The notes beneath the pieces are model-generated. The model worked only from the letters and a program-made list of their open reading frames with translations, was not told the origin of the DNA and ran no database searches. Positions 44,750 through 54,350 of a stretch of DNA of 64,000 nt are shown here, piece after piece (position 1 is the stretch's first letter; each line of letters starts with the position of its first letter). The translations under genes and the position numbers were made by a program. Source of the stretch: Hyphomicrobiales bacterium (GTDB lineage: Bacteria; Pseudomonadota; Alphaproteobacteria; Rhizobiales; Xanthobacteraceae); assembly GCA_021732215.1 (NCBI GenBank), contig JAKFVL010000012.1, positions 42,171 through 106,170 on the forward strand. The letters are read 5' to 3'.

Positions 44750-46711
44750 CTATTTGGCCATGTGGCGCCTGAACCATTCGATGGTTTTGCGATCGCGCTC
44801 CCTCCAATTGAATGACAGGAGATGGACATCGCCCTCGAACACGGTCAGTTCATAGGGTCTGCGCAACGACTCGAGCTTGTTTGCGAATTCAAAATCCTGG
44901 GTCACGGGCACGCGCCAGTCATTTCCACCGTGCATCAGCAGCAGCGGCGCTGATATCGATTCCGGCCAGAATATCGCGGAGCGACTGCGCAGGATTTCGT
45001 CCGGCCGATTGTCGAACTCGGGGACATTCTTACTGTAGCCTTCTCGCAACTCCGGCCTGCGCTTCAGATTTGCGGACAAATCTGTCTCCGAACCGACGAC
45101 TGCAGCGGCATTGATTCTGGCCCCGTTGCGCATCGCAAGATACGTCATCATGGCGCCGCGCGAGTCCCCCATCATAAAGACATTGGACATATCGACGTAA
45201 CCCAGCGATCGCGCCAGCTCCACGAGGCTGACAACGTCGCGTACCTCGGCTCCGCCTTCTTCATCATGACCCTGGCCGCCATCGTTGCCACGATACTGTG
45301 ATCCTATCACGACAAATCCGCTCTTCAGGTAATCGTAGAAGCCATCTCTTTCCGACGGCACGAGCTTGCTGATATCCTGGCCGCCGCCGCGATTAAAAAT
45401 AACGAGCGGGAGCTTTTTGCCTTCGGTATCTGCGGGCCTCCAGATATAGGCAAAAACTTTCAGCCCATCGCTGGAGTATGCTATGCGTTCGCACCTGAAC
45501 CCCTCATAGGCCCTGCGTTCGCTAAACTCTTCGGCCGTTTGCAATCGCGGGCGCAACTCGGAAAACGGCCGCAGCACGATGCCGTGCTTCGCTGCGGACG
45601 CGGTCTCAAACGCATGCTCCTCTTTCTTCAGATCAATCCAATCGGCGTATGAGATCTGCTTCGACTCGCATGCGGCTGTCGAAAGAAGCCTGCCGTCCGG
45701 AACAGATTCCTTTGCGGACGCTTCGCCGTCCTGCGCCACGGACGTGCGGCGCGTGGTAATTGCTGCGCGGGTTGCTGCAAGCGGCGCGGATCGGTCGAAC
45801 TGAACAGTCTTGCCCGTAACCTTGACACCCAGCTGACGCCAAAGCGCGGCAAGATCAGGGCGCACTGGCGTGGCGTGCCACTTCTCATACATCTCTTTCA
45901 GGACGGTCTGGCCGGTCGCTTGGTCTGCAACAGTCAAGGTCCTCTCGATGGACCACACTTGCTCATAGTCTCCGCCGGCAGCCTGGATAGCGAGCAGCGC
46001 ATCCTGAAGGCCGAAGCGGCCTTGCGTCCGCTTGCGGATTTCGAGATCAGCCAGCAGCCAGAACGTCGCGCCGCCCCAATAAACCCGTTCTTGCTCCTTC
46101 GCTTCATCGAGACCCTTGTCACCCTTCTTCGGAAGACCGGTCGGCATCATTTTGGTGAATTCGGCCCAAATGTGCTCTTCGGTCAGATCGCCCGCCTGAG
46201 CACGCGCGATGGATTCAACATAGACCGCCAACCCCTCAGATAACCAAAGCGCATTTTGCAGAGTCGGAAATGCCAGATGCACCAATTCGTGCGGCAACTG
46301 CCAGTCCTGCTTCAGCGCATCCTCCGTGATATCGCGCCCGACCAGTAGCCTGACGGCGGCACCGCCATTTCCGAAGGCCTGGCCTCCGGATGTCTTATTG
46401 CCATCATCCGGAACCAGCAGTACGCGCGCAGTTTTGACGGGGAACTTTCCGTAGAAAACCGAGAGCGCGCGGGCCGATTTATCCACCCACGCCAGCAGCT
46501 TGTTCTTTTCAAGTTTGATATCGCCGGGCGCAAACCCCACAACGATCTGCGCCCCTCCGACATCAATGATGGTCTTGTCGAGCTTTTCAAACGCCAGATA
46601 AGGCATCATCGCTTCGAGGCGAAATTCGGAATTTTCCGCCGCACGCGCGGGCATTCCAGCTACTAGCGTCCCGGTAACAAGTGCGAAAAAGCCGTAACGA
46701 ATGTACTTCAT
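44750..46711 (-). CDS. Secreted gluzincin-like / S9-type serine hydrolase fusion
   Basis: About 653 residues with a signal peptide (MKYIRYGFFALVTGTLVAGMPARA), AGGAAAA before the ATG. The first half has a zinc-protease HExxH motif in QLPHELVHLAFP near residue 139, followed by a downstream glutamate in WLSEGLAVYVES, the gluzincin arrangement. The second half is an α/β-hydrolase of the prolyl oligopeptidase S9 type: nucleophile serine in MMGDSRGAMM (about 514), aspartate in HGGNDWRVP (about 595), histidine in EGDVHLLSF (about 626). Two intact-looking protease-type catalytic centres in one exported chain are unusual. Target unknown; it is not obviously part of the paa cluster beside it. Confidence 0.8.
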   Translation of the reverse strand: MKYIRYGFFALVTGTLVAGMPARAAENSEFRLEAMMPYLAFEKLDKTIIDVGGAQIVVGFAPGDIKLEKNKLLAWVDKSARALSVFYGKFPVKTARVLLVPDDGNKTSGGQAFGNGGAAVRLLVGRDITEDALKQDWQLPHELVHLAFPTLQNALWLSEGLAVYVESIARAQAGDLTEEHIWAEFTKMMPTGLPKKGDKGLDEAKEQERVYWGGATFWLLADLEIRKRTQGRFGLQDALLAIQAAGGDYEQVWSIERTLTVADQATGQTVLKEMYEKWHATPVRPDLAALWRQLGVKVTGKTVQFDRSAPLAATRAAITTRRTSVAQDGEASAKESVPDGRLLSTAACESKQISYADWIDLKKEEHAFETASAAKHGIVLRPFSELRPRLQTAEEFSERRAYEGFRCERIAYSSDGLKVFAYIWRPADTEGKKLPLVIFNRGGGQDISKLVPSERDGFYDYLKSGFVVIGSQYRGNDGGQGHDEEGGAEVRDVVSLVELARSLGYVDMSNVFMMGDSRGAMMTYLAMRNGARINAAAVVGSETDLSANLKRRPELREGYSKNVPEFDNRPDEILRSRSAIFWPESISAPLLLMHGGNDWRVPVTQDFEFANKLESLRRPYELTVFEGDVHLLSFNWRERDRKTIEWFRRHMAK

Positions 46712-46919
46712 TTTTCCTGCCCCGACTGATTGCCACCAATGGCCTGTGCAAAGCGCAATGGGTCCTTTTGCGGCGCGCACGCCAAGGCCATCAATGCGGC
46801 TGTTAATCCGCGAGCCGGGACAATGTTCAGATGGGGAGCCTAGGCAATGTCAGCACATCTGCTGCAGATCGCTGCAAGAATGCGCGATTTCCTTGAGGAA
46901 ACAATGCGTACGGATTTTG

Positions 46920-47297
46920 TTACGCGGAGGTTTTTGAAGTTATTGTGATGGCAACGCGAACCAGATTTGGGCGCTTAACTCGCCTCTTGGAAAGAGACCG
47001 CATCAAATTACCTGCGGCTATGATCGAAGAGAATTGGTCGGCGTCATCGTCCAAAAATACAATCGGCGCAATCCGTTTGCGAGTGACCCTCAGATCGAAG
47101 ACATCAAATCGATTATGGTATCCGACGATACGTGAAACCGCTTGGGCTCGCTGCGCTATATCGATGTCCTGATGGAGCAGCCCCTCGGATTCACACAACG
47201 TATCGCTGATTGCCTCTCCTGACGGGCCGATAACCATCGATACGGCCTGTGGACTCTGTGCGAGGGTCGCGAGCGTTTCTTGATCAATGCCGTTCAT
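46920..47297 (-). CDS. Hypothetical protein
   Basis: A 125-residue frame from MNGIDQETLATLAQSPQAVSMVIG. No known motif, signal or membrane span that I recognise. The sequence is balanced in composition, with IVFLDDDADQFSSIIAAGN near the C-terminus. The ribosome site is weak and no close neighbour lies on the same strand within 170 nt, so coding is uncertain. Confidence 0.4.
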   Translation of the reverse strand: MNGIDQETLATLAQSPQAVSMVIGPSGEAISDTLCESEGLLHQDIDIAQRAQAVSRIVGYHNRFDVFDLRVTRKRIAPIVFLDDDADQFSSIIAAGNLMRSLSKRRVKRPNLVRVAITITSKTSA

Positions 47298-47429
47298 TCG
47301 CCGGCGCCCGCGACAATGAGCGCATGAGCTTTTAAAGCGTGGCGTGCGAGTCGAGAAAGACCGGCGCCACATGCGCGGCACACACTTTTGTCTTCGGATA
47401 ATCGATCATTCAACAATATGAAGCGGCCT

Positions 47430-47457
47430 GCGGCGGCGCGCCCCCCAGCGCCGCCGC
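47430..47457 (-). terminator. Strong GC hairpin after the ABC-receptor gene
   Basis: GCGGCGGCGC and GCGCCGCCGC form a perfect 10-bp stem with an 8-nt loop, 14 nt beyond the receptor stop codon. No T-run follows on the transcribed strand, so it may act as a rho-independent-like pause or protect the 3' end. Confidence 0.45.
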
Positions 47458-47471
47458 CGCCGCAACAACCA

Positions 47472-48752
47472 TCAGGCTGGCATCGTCGACAGGTTGAACC
47501 GAACCGGCATGAATTTCACCAGTTCTTCCTTCGGAATCTTCTTCTTGACCACCAGTTGCCCGTTTTCGACGCGGCTGATGTAGCAATCAATGATCCCGGA
47601 GTGATCTTCCTTGCGGATCAGCTTGTCGCCCTGCGGATGACCGATGGAGTTCTTCATCTCCATCCCCTCAAGGGCCTGAATAACGCCCTCGACATCCTTG
47701 CGGGCCTTGTAGCCCGAGGTTTCAACAGCCTTCTTGATCGCAAACAGGTCTTCCCAGCATTGCCAGGAATGGCTCTTGTCCATGACGCGCTTGCTGGTCG
47801 TTTCGCGCGCGTGGATGTCGTCCACCTCGACCATCTTGTTGTGTTCGCGATGGAACTCGTCGTCCTTGGCCTTGAGCATGCGAGGGAACGTCTCGAAGAA
47901 GTACGATCCTTCGGCCGCACCTTCGATATCGTCCGGCGAAATCGCTTCGATGCTTGGCGACTGGGAGAACATCTTGATGTTCTTCTTGTCGAAGCCCATC
48001 GACCGCGCCTGCGTGTAGAATGCAACCGCCAGTGGCCCGATAAAGGCCGGCAGCAACACTTCCGTATCGGCAGGAATCTGGGCCAGGTAAGGTACGAAGT
48101 CCTTCGTATCGAGCGGCACCGGGATGCTCGCGAGAACCTTACCTCCGAGTTTTTCGACGATTGTCTTGGATTCGGCAGCCGTGCTCTGACCCCAGGCATA
48201 ATCGGCAAACAACATCGTCCACTTCTTGCCGAGATTTTCGTAAGCCCACGGTACTCCTGACGCGGCGATCGAATAGGTGTCGGCTCCTGTGCGGAAGCTG
48301 TAGCGTGTGCCCTTCGAGCCGGTCACATCGCTCGACTCTCCGGTCGAGAAGTAGATCGTCTTGAGTTCGGTTGCGATCGGCAACGAGGATAGCATGATGC
48401 CGGAATGCACCGACCCGATGATGAACTCCGCGTTGCTGCGCTGAATGAGATTGCGCAGCTTGCGGGCTCCGGTCGCAGGGTTGGATTCGGTGTCTTCGGT
48501 CGCCAGCTCGACTTTGCGTCCGGCGATGCCGCCCTGCTTGTTGATGAGATCGACGGCAACCTTTGCCGACTTGTCGTGCCAGTAACCCCAAGATGCGAAT
48601 ACGCCCGTAAGTTCGCAGTGGTGTCCGATCACGATGGGGCCGGACGACTGCGCGTAGAGATCCCTCATGATCGTCAGATTGGCGGTGCCTGCCGCTGCGC
48701 CACCCGCCAGAGCGTTGTGCAGGAAACTACGGCGTGAGAATTTTCTTGCCAT
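47472..48752 (-). CDS. Branched-chain/urea-type ABC transporter receptor
   Basis: Periplasmic binding protein of 426 residues with a Tat-type leader (RKFSRRSFLHNALAGGAAAG). The core is the type I fold of LivJ/UrtA/FmdD receptors: IVIGHHCELTGVFASWGYWH, GSVHSGIMLSSLPIA and a YAWGQSTAAESK helix. The length and the DxxTG-like LTG region suit the amide/urea and short-chain carboxylate subgroup more than leucine. It is the last gene of the leftward LivHMGF operon. Ligand unknown. Confidence 0.9.
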   Translation of the reverse strand: MARKFSRRSFLHNALAGGAAAGTANLTIMRDLYAQSSGPIVIGHHCELTGVFASWGYWHDKSAKVAVDLINKQGGIAGRKVELATEDTESNPATGARKLRNLIQRSNAEFIIGSVHSGIMLSSLPIATELKTIYFSTGESSDVTGSKGTRYSFRTGADTYSIAASGVPWAYENLGKKWTMLFADYAWGQSTAAESKTIVEKLGGKVLASIPVPLDTKDFVPYLAQIPADTEVLLPAFIGPLAVAFYTQARSMGFDKKNIKMFSQSPSIEAISPDDIEGAAEGSYFFETFPRMLKAKDDEFHREHNKMVEVDDIHARETTSKRVMDKSHSWQCWEDLFAIKKAVETSGYKARKDVEGVIQALEGMEMKNSIGHPQGDKLIRKEDHSGIIDCYISRVENGQLVVKKKIPKEELVKFMPVRFNLSTMPA

Positions 48753-48781
48753 GGTACTGTCTCCCTCTATGAACTCTATTT

Positions 48782-49480
48782 TTACTGCGTCAGTCCTAGA
48801 TAACGATGTACGATTTCAGGCTGCGCTTTCAGATCTTGCGAGGTGCCCGAATAGACGATGGTGCCTTTTTCCATCAGGAACACCCTCGGGCACAGCTTCA
48901 GCGCGGTTTCGACATTCTGCTCCACTAACAGCACCGACACCCCGGCCTGATTGATACGATAGATCTCCCGCCGTATCTGCGAAACCAGCTTCGGCATAAT
49001 TCCTTCGGTCGGCTCGTCGAAGATGATCAGCTTCGGCCGCATCATCAGGCAGCGTCCGATCGCAAGCATCTGCTGTTCGCCACCCGACAACGTACTTCCG
49101 AATTGCTTCAGCCGCTCCTTGAGGCGCGGGAAGCAGGAGAATACATATTCTTCCCGCTCGCTGTCGCGTTTTCCGGACATCCCGATATTGAGGTTCTCCA
49201 ATACCGTCAGGTTGGGGAAGATACCCCTTCCCTGCGGAACGTAGCCAATACCGTGACTTGAGATCTTATAGGCCGGACAGGTTCCAAGATCGACCTTGTC
49301 GAATTCGATCGACCCGCGGCTTCGCGCCGCAAGCCCCATGATCGCGCGCAACGTCGTCGTTTTGCCCACGCCATTTCGGCCGAGCAAGGCGGCGCTTTCG
49401 CCAGGCTTCACGTCCAAGTTAACGCCCTGCAAGATGTGGAGCTTGCCGATGTGGACGTGGACGTCGCGAAGGTTAAGCAT
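48782..49480 (-). CDS. livF: ABC transporter ATPase, LivF type
   Basis: A 232-residue ATPase starting MLNLRDVHVHIGKLHILQGV. Walker A LLGRNGVGKTTTLRA, signature LSGGEQQMLAIGR, Walker B LIIFDEPTEGIMP. Overlaps the end of livG by 8 nt, so coupled. Energises the importer whose receptor follows 29 nt downstream. Confidence 0.94.
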   Translation of the reverse strand: MLNLRDVHVHIGKLHILQGVNLDVKPGESAALLGRNGVGKTTTLRAIMGLAARSRGSIEFDKVDLGTCPAYKISSHGIGYVPQGRGIFPNLTVLENLNIGMSGKRDSEREEYVFSCFPRLKERLKQFGSTLSGGEQQMLAIGRCLMMRPKLIIFDEPTEGIMPKLVSQIRREIYRINQAGVSVLLVEQNVETALKLCPRVFLMEKGTIVYSGTSQDLKAQPEIVHRYLGLTQ

Positions 49481-50252
49481 GAGCGGCCTCCTCGACGTAG
49501 TCTTCATCCTCCGGACGGCCGAGGTAGGCCTCGCGCACGCGCTCGTCGCCCGAGATTTCAGCCGGGCTGCCGGACACCAGGTTCTCACCTTGCGTCATGA
49601 CGGTAATATCGTCGGCGATCTCAAAAACGACCTCCATGTCATGCTCGATGATGACGATGTCGATCGTCTGGGCGAGTATTTTGATCTTGTCGACCGTGCG
49701 GGCCGTCTCGGCCGGGCTCATGCCGCAGGTTGGCTCATCAAGCAGCAGCAGCTGCGGATCGGAAATCAGCGCCATACCGATTTCGAGCAGCGCGACGTCG
49801 CCATATGACAGCGTACCCGCAGCACGATTCGCCAGAGGCGTCAGCCCGATTTGCTCCAGCGTGAATTCCACACGTTCGCGCGTCGCATGATCGCTCGAGG
49901 CCGAGCGGAAGGGATGCAGCACCCCATTGGTCGCATTCCGCGTTACCCAGAGATTTTCGGAGACACTGAGCTGCGGAAATACGCTCTTGATCTGCATGGT
50001 TCGCTTGATGCCAATCCGGCTGATTTCATACGGCTTGAGGCCGGTAATGTTGCGGCCTTTGAAGAGAACGCGACCGCTATCCGCCGTATAAAGACCCGAG
50101 ATCAGATTGAAGAAGGTCGTCTTACCGGCTCCGTTTGGGCCGATAATCGCATGTAGCCGACCGCTGGTTATGCTCAAGTTGAGTTTGTTGACGGCCGTCA
50201 AGCCGCCAAATCTCTTCGTCAAGCCTTCGACTAACAGAACTGACTCGGTCAT
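49473..50252 (-). CDS. livG: ABC transporter ATPase, LivG type
   Basis: A 259-residue ATPase. Walker A IIGPNGAGKTTFFNLI, signature region LSYGDVALLEIGM, Walker B LLLLDEPTCGMSP, plus the LivG-type C-terminus SGDERVREAYLG. Overlaps livM by 4 nt and livF by 8 nt. Confidence 0.94.
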   Translation of the reverse strand: MTESVLLVEGLTKRFGGLTAVNKLNLSITSGRLHAIIGPNGAGKTTFFNLISGLYTADSGRVLFKGRNITGLKPYEISRIGIKRTMQIKSVFPQLSVSENLWVTRNATNGVLHPFRSASSDHATRERVEFTLEQIGLTPLANRAAGTLSYGDVALLEIGMALISDPQLLLLDEPTCGMSPAETARTVDKIKILAQTIDIVIIEHDMEVVFEIADDITVMTQGENLVSGSPAEISGDERVREAYLGRPEDEDYVEEAAHA

Positions 50253-51265
50253 GGCTCACTCTGCAGGCTTGTTCGGGTTGCTGGCACTTTTTCGCGTGCA
50301 CTCCAACGCGCGAGCCGTTCATTCCACAAACCGACCAAACCCGTCGGAGCCAGAATGACCACCAGGATGGCCATTACGCCAACGATCAATGAGTGATGCT
50401 CCCAGTGCGTCGAGACCACTTCGCGGATAACGATGAACAGCGTCGTTCCCACAATCGGTCCCAACAACGTTCCCGCACCGCCGACGATGGCCCAAACCAC
50501 CGCTTCGCCAGACACATGGTAGAACATATAAGAGGCGGATGCGTAGCGGCCAAAGAATGCAAACAATGCGCCGGAGACACCAGCGAGGAAGCCCGACATC
50601 ACGAATGCGATCAATCGAAGCTGATAGACGTTGAGGCCGATCAGTTCGGCGCGTGTGTCATTGTCGCGGATTGCCACAAACGCCTTGCCCAGAGGACTCT
50701 GGATCACGCGATGCATCAGGAAGAAGCAGAACGCGACGGCCGCGAAGATGAAGAAATACTGGAAGGTTTCGTTACTGAAGCTCCCGGTATAGCCGCCGAA
50801 AGAGAACGTCGGCGGCAGCGTGAAGTTGATCCCGTCGTCGCCGCCGGTGACCGCCTTCACGGACACTGCGAAGAAATAGAAGATCAGCGAAAACACCACT
50901 GTGATGATCGCGAAGTAATGCCAGGTCAGCCGGACGGCAAAAATGCCGGCAACGAACGCGATCGCGACGGAGGCAATGATCCCCAGTCCGAACGCTGGCC
51001 AGAACGAGAGGCCCAGAGTTGAGATGCCGATCGCCACGCCGTACATGCCGAAGCCGAAGTAGAGTGCCTGCCCGAACGACAGCAGCCCGACGTATCCGAA
51101 CAGAAGGTTCACGCTGGCTGCGAATAGCGACCAGATCATGATCTCGGCGATGACACTGACCCAGAACTTGTTGATCAGCGCCGGAACGATCCAGGGTACG
51201 GCAATCAGGGCGACGATGAATGCGATCAACATCGCTCGCCTGATCATCATGAGCGACATCGTCAT
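50249..51265 (-). CDS. livM: ABC permease, LivM type
   Basis: A 338-residue polytopic permease; the GYVGLLSFGQALYFGFGMYG motif and the AIRDNDTRAELIGLNVYQLRL coupling loop are characteristic of LivM. Partner of the LivH permease; overlaps livH by 4 nt and livG by 4 nt. Confidence 0.94.
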   Translation of the reverse strand: MTMSLMMIRRAMLIAFIVALIAVPWIVPALINKFWVSVIAEIMIWSLFAASVNLLFGYVGLLSFGQALYFGFGMYGVAIGISTLGLSFWPAFGLGIIASVAIAFVAGIFAVRLTWHYFAIITVVFSLIFYFFAVSVKAVTGGDDGINFTLPPTFSFGGYTGSFSNETFQYFFIFAAVAFCFFLMHRVIQSPLGKAFVAIRDNDTRAELIGLNVYQLRLIAFVMSGFLAGVSGALFAFFGRYASASYMFYHVSGEAVVWAIVGGAGTLLGPIVGTTLFIVIREVVSTHWEHHSLIVGVMAILVVILAPTGLVGLWNERLARWSAREKVPATRTSLQSEP

Positions 51266-52125
51266 TTAGCCAATCCTTTAAACAGACCCTGCGGTCTCAG
51301 CAGCAACACCGCGCTCATTAGCACCAGCGAGGAAATTCGCGCGACGGTAGGGTCGGCGAAGCTCTGGATAATACCCTCGAGAACCGCAAGGAGAACCGCA
51401 GCAGCGGCCGTGCCGGGCAGATTGCCGAGGCCGCCGATGATGACGGCCATGAAGCAGAACGGCAGGATGTCCACCCCGGTGCGAAATTCGACGGTTGTAA
51501 TCGGCGCCGCCACGACGCCGCCGAGCGCGGCAAGCGCGAAACCAATCCCAAATGTAAAGATGTAGACATGCTGGGCCGGCACGCCCATCGCAATCGCGGT
51601 GTCCCGATCATGGCGCACAGCACGCATCCAGGTACCGAGCTTGGTCCGATGCAGGAACAGGAAGAATCCCGCCAACGCAACGAGCGCGACAAAGGCGGCG
51701 AAAATCCGATAGACGTCGTAGTTGATTCCGAACAACACGACGGTGTCCTGAATCGGTGGCAGGATGCGGCGCGGCGTCGCGCCGAAGGTGATGCGGACGA
51801 CTTCCTGCAGGATCAGCGACAGTCCGAATGTCGCAACGATCGAAAGTGCGGCGACATTACGTATCGGCTGAATGACGATGCGCTGAACAAGCGCGCCGAG
51901 AATGAATCCGATGAGCGGGACGATAAGGAAAGCCACCCAGAAGTTGCCGGTCAAGTTCAGCGTGAACCATGCGAGCACGGTGCCGACCATAAAAAAATCG
52001 CCGTGGGCGATGTTGATGATGTCGAGCAGTCCGAAAATGATCGAGAGGCCGAGGGCGATAAGGGCGATAATCAAGCCCCAGATCAGCCCGTTCAGCGCAA
52101 GCAGTAATAGCGTGTCCAACATGCG
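51262..52125 (-). CDS. livH: ABC permease, LivH type
   Basis: About 287 residues starting MLDTLLLLALNGLIWGLIIAL; a longer frame starts with TTG and lacks a ribosome site. The IINIAHGDFFMVGTVLAW segment and the MRAVRHDRDTAIAMG loop identify LivH. First transporter gene; a 330-bp gap before it suggests its own promoter. Confidence 0.93.
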   Translation of the reverse strand, partial: RMLDTLLLLALNGLIWGLIIALIALGLSIIFGLLDIINIAHGDFFMVGTVLAWFTLNLTGNFWVAFLIVPLIGFILGALVQRIVIQPIRNVAALSIVATFGLSLILQEVVRITFGATPRRILPPIQDTVVLFGINYDVYRIFAAFVALVALAGFFLFLHRTKLGTWMRAVRHDRDTAIAMGVPAQHVYIFTFGIGFALAALGGVVAAPITTVEFRTGVDILPFCFMAVIIGGLGNLPGTAAAAVLLAVLEGIIQSFADPTVARISSLVLMSAVLLLRPQGLFKGLAK

Positions 52126-52455
52126 AGAAGCGATCCATTGTGGAGCCGGATGATCCGTTGCTCCAGTAACCTCCAATTATCGTAGACCGATTGCAACAGA
52201 TGATGTTATGGAAATATCCGATAATGAAAATTGCGATTTCCGATGACAGGGCTGCTCCGGTCGCGTGCGGCCTACAGTATATTTCTGCGCAACAGGGAGC
52301 CGAATACCATTACTGAATTGGTCGAGCCCTGATTGCGTTGAACAATTTGCCCAAATACCTTGCAGTAATACTGAAGACCTCCTAGCCGCGCTCAGGACCG
52401 TTGAACAGATATTCAACTGAAGATGATTTTCCGGCCTTATTGTCGCAGCCGTGTT
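52126..52455. other. Intergenic gap between the redox genes and livH
   Basis: About 330 bp with no ORF I believe. It is AT-richer than its neighbours and contains a small inverted repeat, TTGAA-N6-TTCAA at 52401-52416. It probably carries the promoter of the livHMGF-receptor operon. Confidence 0.4.
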
Positions 52456-53331
52456 TTATACCTTGGCGTAGGAACGGAGCATCTCGGCCGAAACGATGTG
52501 ATGGTCGATCTTCAACTCGTCCGCTGAAAGTCCGAGCGCCAAACCCACCAGTTGCGGAAGGTGCAAAACCGGCATGTCGAGCCGTTGCCCCATATCCTTC
52601 TCGATCTCGGGCTGAAAACTGTCCAGAACAGTGTGGCAGAGCGGACAAGGCGTCACCATCGTCTGAGCGCCGGCGGTCTTCGCCGCAAGGATGTGCTGGC
52701 CGGTCAGTTTGATCGCCACGTTTTCATCGTGAGCGGCTGTATGAAAGCCGCAGCATTCCGTGCGCCCGCTGTATTCGATCGGCCGGCAGCCCAAAATCTC
52801 CGCAAGCCTTTCCAGCGCGGTATTGTTTCTGGAGTCGACGAACCCGTACCGCAGCGGCGGTCGCGTGATATGACAGCCATAGAACGCGGCGACCGTCATC
52901 CCGGTCAGCGGATTAACGACCAGTTGTCGCAAGCGCGCTTCGCCGATGTCCTCATGCAAAACCCAGAGGAAATGACTTATCCGCGTCCGCCCGCTGTAAT
53001 GCAGACCTTCATCGGCAAGGCGCGCGTTGATCGACGCGGCAAGTTCGGGATCGCTTACGAACGCAGCGTGAGCGTCCAGAATATTCAGGGTGCAGGTGTT
53101 GCAGATCGTCATCAGCGGCAATCCCTGGCTTTCAGCCAGAGCCAGGATGCGCACATTGAGCGCGTAAAATCCGGCCGGATCGATTGCACGCAACTCGCGT
53201 GCGCCGGTGCACGTGGCGGAGTCCAGTTGCAATAACTCAAGCCCGAGCCTTGCCGTCACGGCATGCGTTGCCTCGTTGAGTTCGGCGCACGTGCTTCGAG
53301 CGGAACATCCTGGATAATAGGCGAACCTCAT
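52456..53331 (-). CDS. CCG-domain subunit (HdrB / SdhE / MfrC-like)
   Basis: A 291-residue cysteine-rich protein with two CCG-type domains, as in heterodisulfide-reductase subunit B and the third subunit of type E succinate dehydrogenases. Domain 1: YYPGCSARST, a TCTGAR block and CNTCTLNIL; domain 2: GCHITRPP, TECCGFHTAAHD and TPCPLCHTVLD. The first domain has TC in place of the CC, so its cluster may differ. It overlaps the Fe-S subunit by 4 nt and would pass electrons between that subunit and the membrane/quinone. Confidence 0.88.
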   Translation of the reverse strand: MRFAYYPGCSARSTCAELNEATHAVTARLGLELLQLDSATCTGARELRAIDPAGFYALNVRILALAESQGLPLMTICNTCTLNILDAHAAFVSDPELAASINARLADEGLHYSGRTRISHFLWVLHEDIGEARLRQLVVNPLTGMTVAAFYGCHITRPPLRYGFVDSRNNTALERLAEILGCRPIEYSGRTECCGFHTAAHDENVAIKLTGQHILAAKTAGAQTMVTPCPLCHTVLDSFQPEIEKDMGQRLDMPVLHLPQLVGLALGLSADELKIDHHIVSAEMLRSYAKV

Positions 53332-54350
53332 TTTTGATGAATGTCCTTGCCAAGCAGACGGCTCGCCGCCGGCGCAGCGCCAGTCTTGATGCCCAGGAAA
53401 GTCCTGAAAGGGTTTATCTTACCGCGCAGAAGCAGTCTGATCGCCCGCGATAGTCCGGACAGCGCTCGATAACCCTGCACGCGCAGAATGAGCGCGGTGG
53501 GATCGATGCGTCCGCGGTATGCAACGATATCGCGCAGAGCCAGCGAATGTTTCGCCATTTCGGGAACGAGCAGCGCCGCCTTCGCCTTGAGCGGCTCAAT
53601 GATCCGGCTGACGATCGGAATGCTCGCAGGGCAAGATTCTTCGCACTTGTAGCAGGATATGCAGTTGAAGATGCCTGTCGCAGCGAGAGAACGTTTGATC
53701 TTCTCGGGATCGTTACGGGGATCGAGGGCGGATTGACCCAACTGAACGAGAGGCGCCGGGCCGGCGAAGTTCGTCAGATCACCAAGTCCAATGACCGGAC
53801 AGGCTGAGTAGCAGCACATGCAACTGATGCAATCGAGCGCCTTCGATGCATCCTTCATCTGCTTGTGATTGAGCGGCTCGGGAAATTGCGGATAGGGAGT
53901 TGTCCGCTCGATCCAGGGTTCGAGAGCGGCGACCTTGTTTTCATAAGGCGTCCTGTCAACGACGAGGTCGCGAATGACGGGAAGATTCCGCAACGGCTCG
54001 ATCGTCATACTGGGTTCGACCGCTTCCCAGCATGCAAGCACTTCGCGCCCGTTCATCCGGATGGCGCACGTTCCGCACATTTTGGACCCGCAGAACCAGC
54101 GATAGGCAAGATCGGGAGCATCCTGCTCGGCGATGAAGTTCAGTACGTCGAGAACCCGCATCCACTTCCGATAGGGTACGCTGAATTCCTGATAGGCAGC
54201 GCCCCCTTCCGAACGATCGAAGCGGCGTATCTTCACCGTCAGGCGGTCGCCCGGCATCAGCCGCGAATTTCGCGCGGCAAGCGTATCGTATTCATAGACC
54301 TGACCGGGACCACGCCCCGGAAGCGCCGATTGTCCGGCTGCGGAACTCAC
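53328..54350 (-). CDS. Fumarate-reductase-like iron-sulfur subunit
   Basis: A 340-residue SdhB/FrdB-type protein. N-terminal 2Fe-2S ferredoxin motif CGSKMCGTCAIRMNGREVLAC (first three cysteines and the distal one), then two cysteine clusters CISCMCCYSACPV and CISCYKCEESCPAS for 4Fe-4S/3Fe-4S centres. It is about 90 residues longer than E. coli FrdB, with a basic C-terminal tail. Overlaps both neighbours by 4 nt, so the three-gene complex is translated together. Confidence 0.92.
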   Translation of the reverse strand: MSSAAGQSALPGRGPGQVYEYDTLAARNSRLMPGDRLTVKIRRFDRSEGGAAYQEFSVPYRKWMRVLDVLNFIAEQDAPDLAYRWFCGSKMCGTCAIRMNGREVLACWEAVEPSMTIEPLRNLPVIRDLVVDRTPYENKVAALEPWIERTTPYPQFPEPLNHKQMKDASKALDCISCMCCYSACPVIGLGDLTNFAGPAPLVQLGQSALDPRNDPEKIKRSLAATGIFNCISCYKCEESCPASIPIVSRIIEPLKAKAALLVPEMAKHSLALRDIVAYRGRIDPTALILRVQGYRALSGLSRAIRLLLRGKINPFRTFLGIKTGAAPAASRLLGKDIHQK

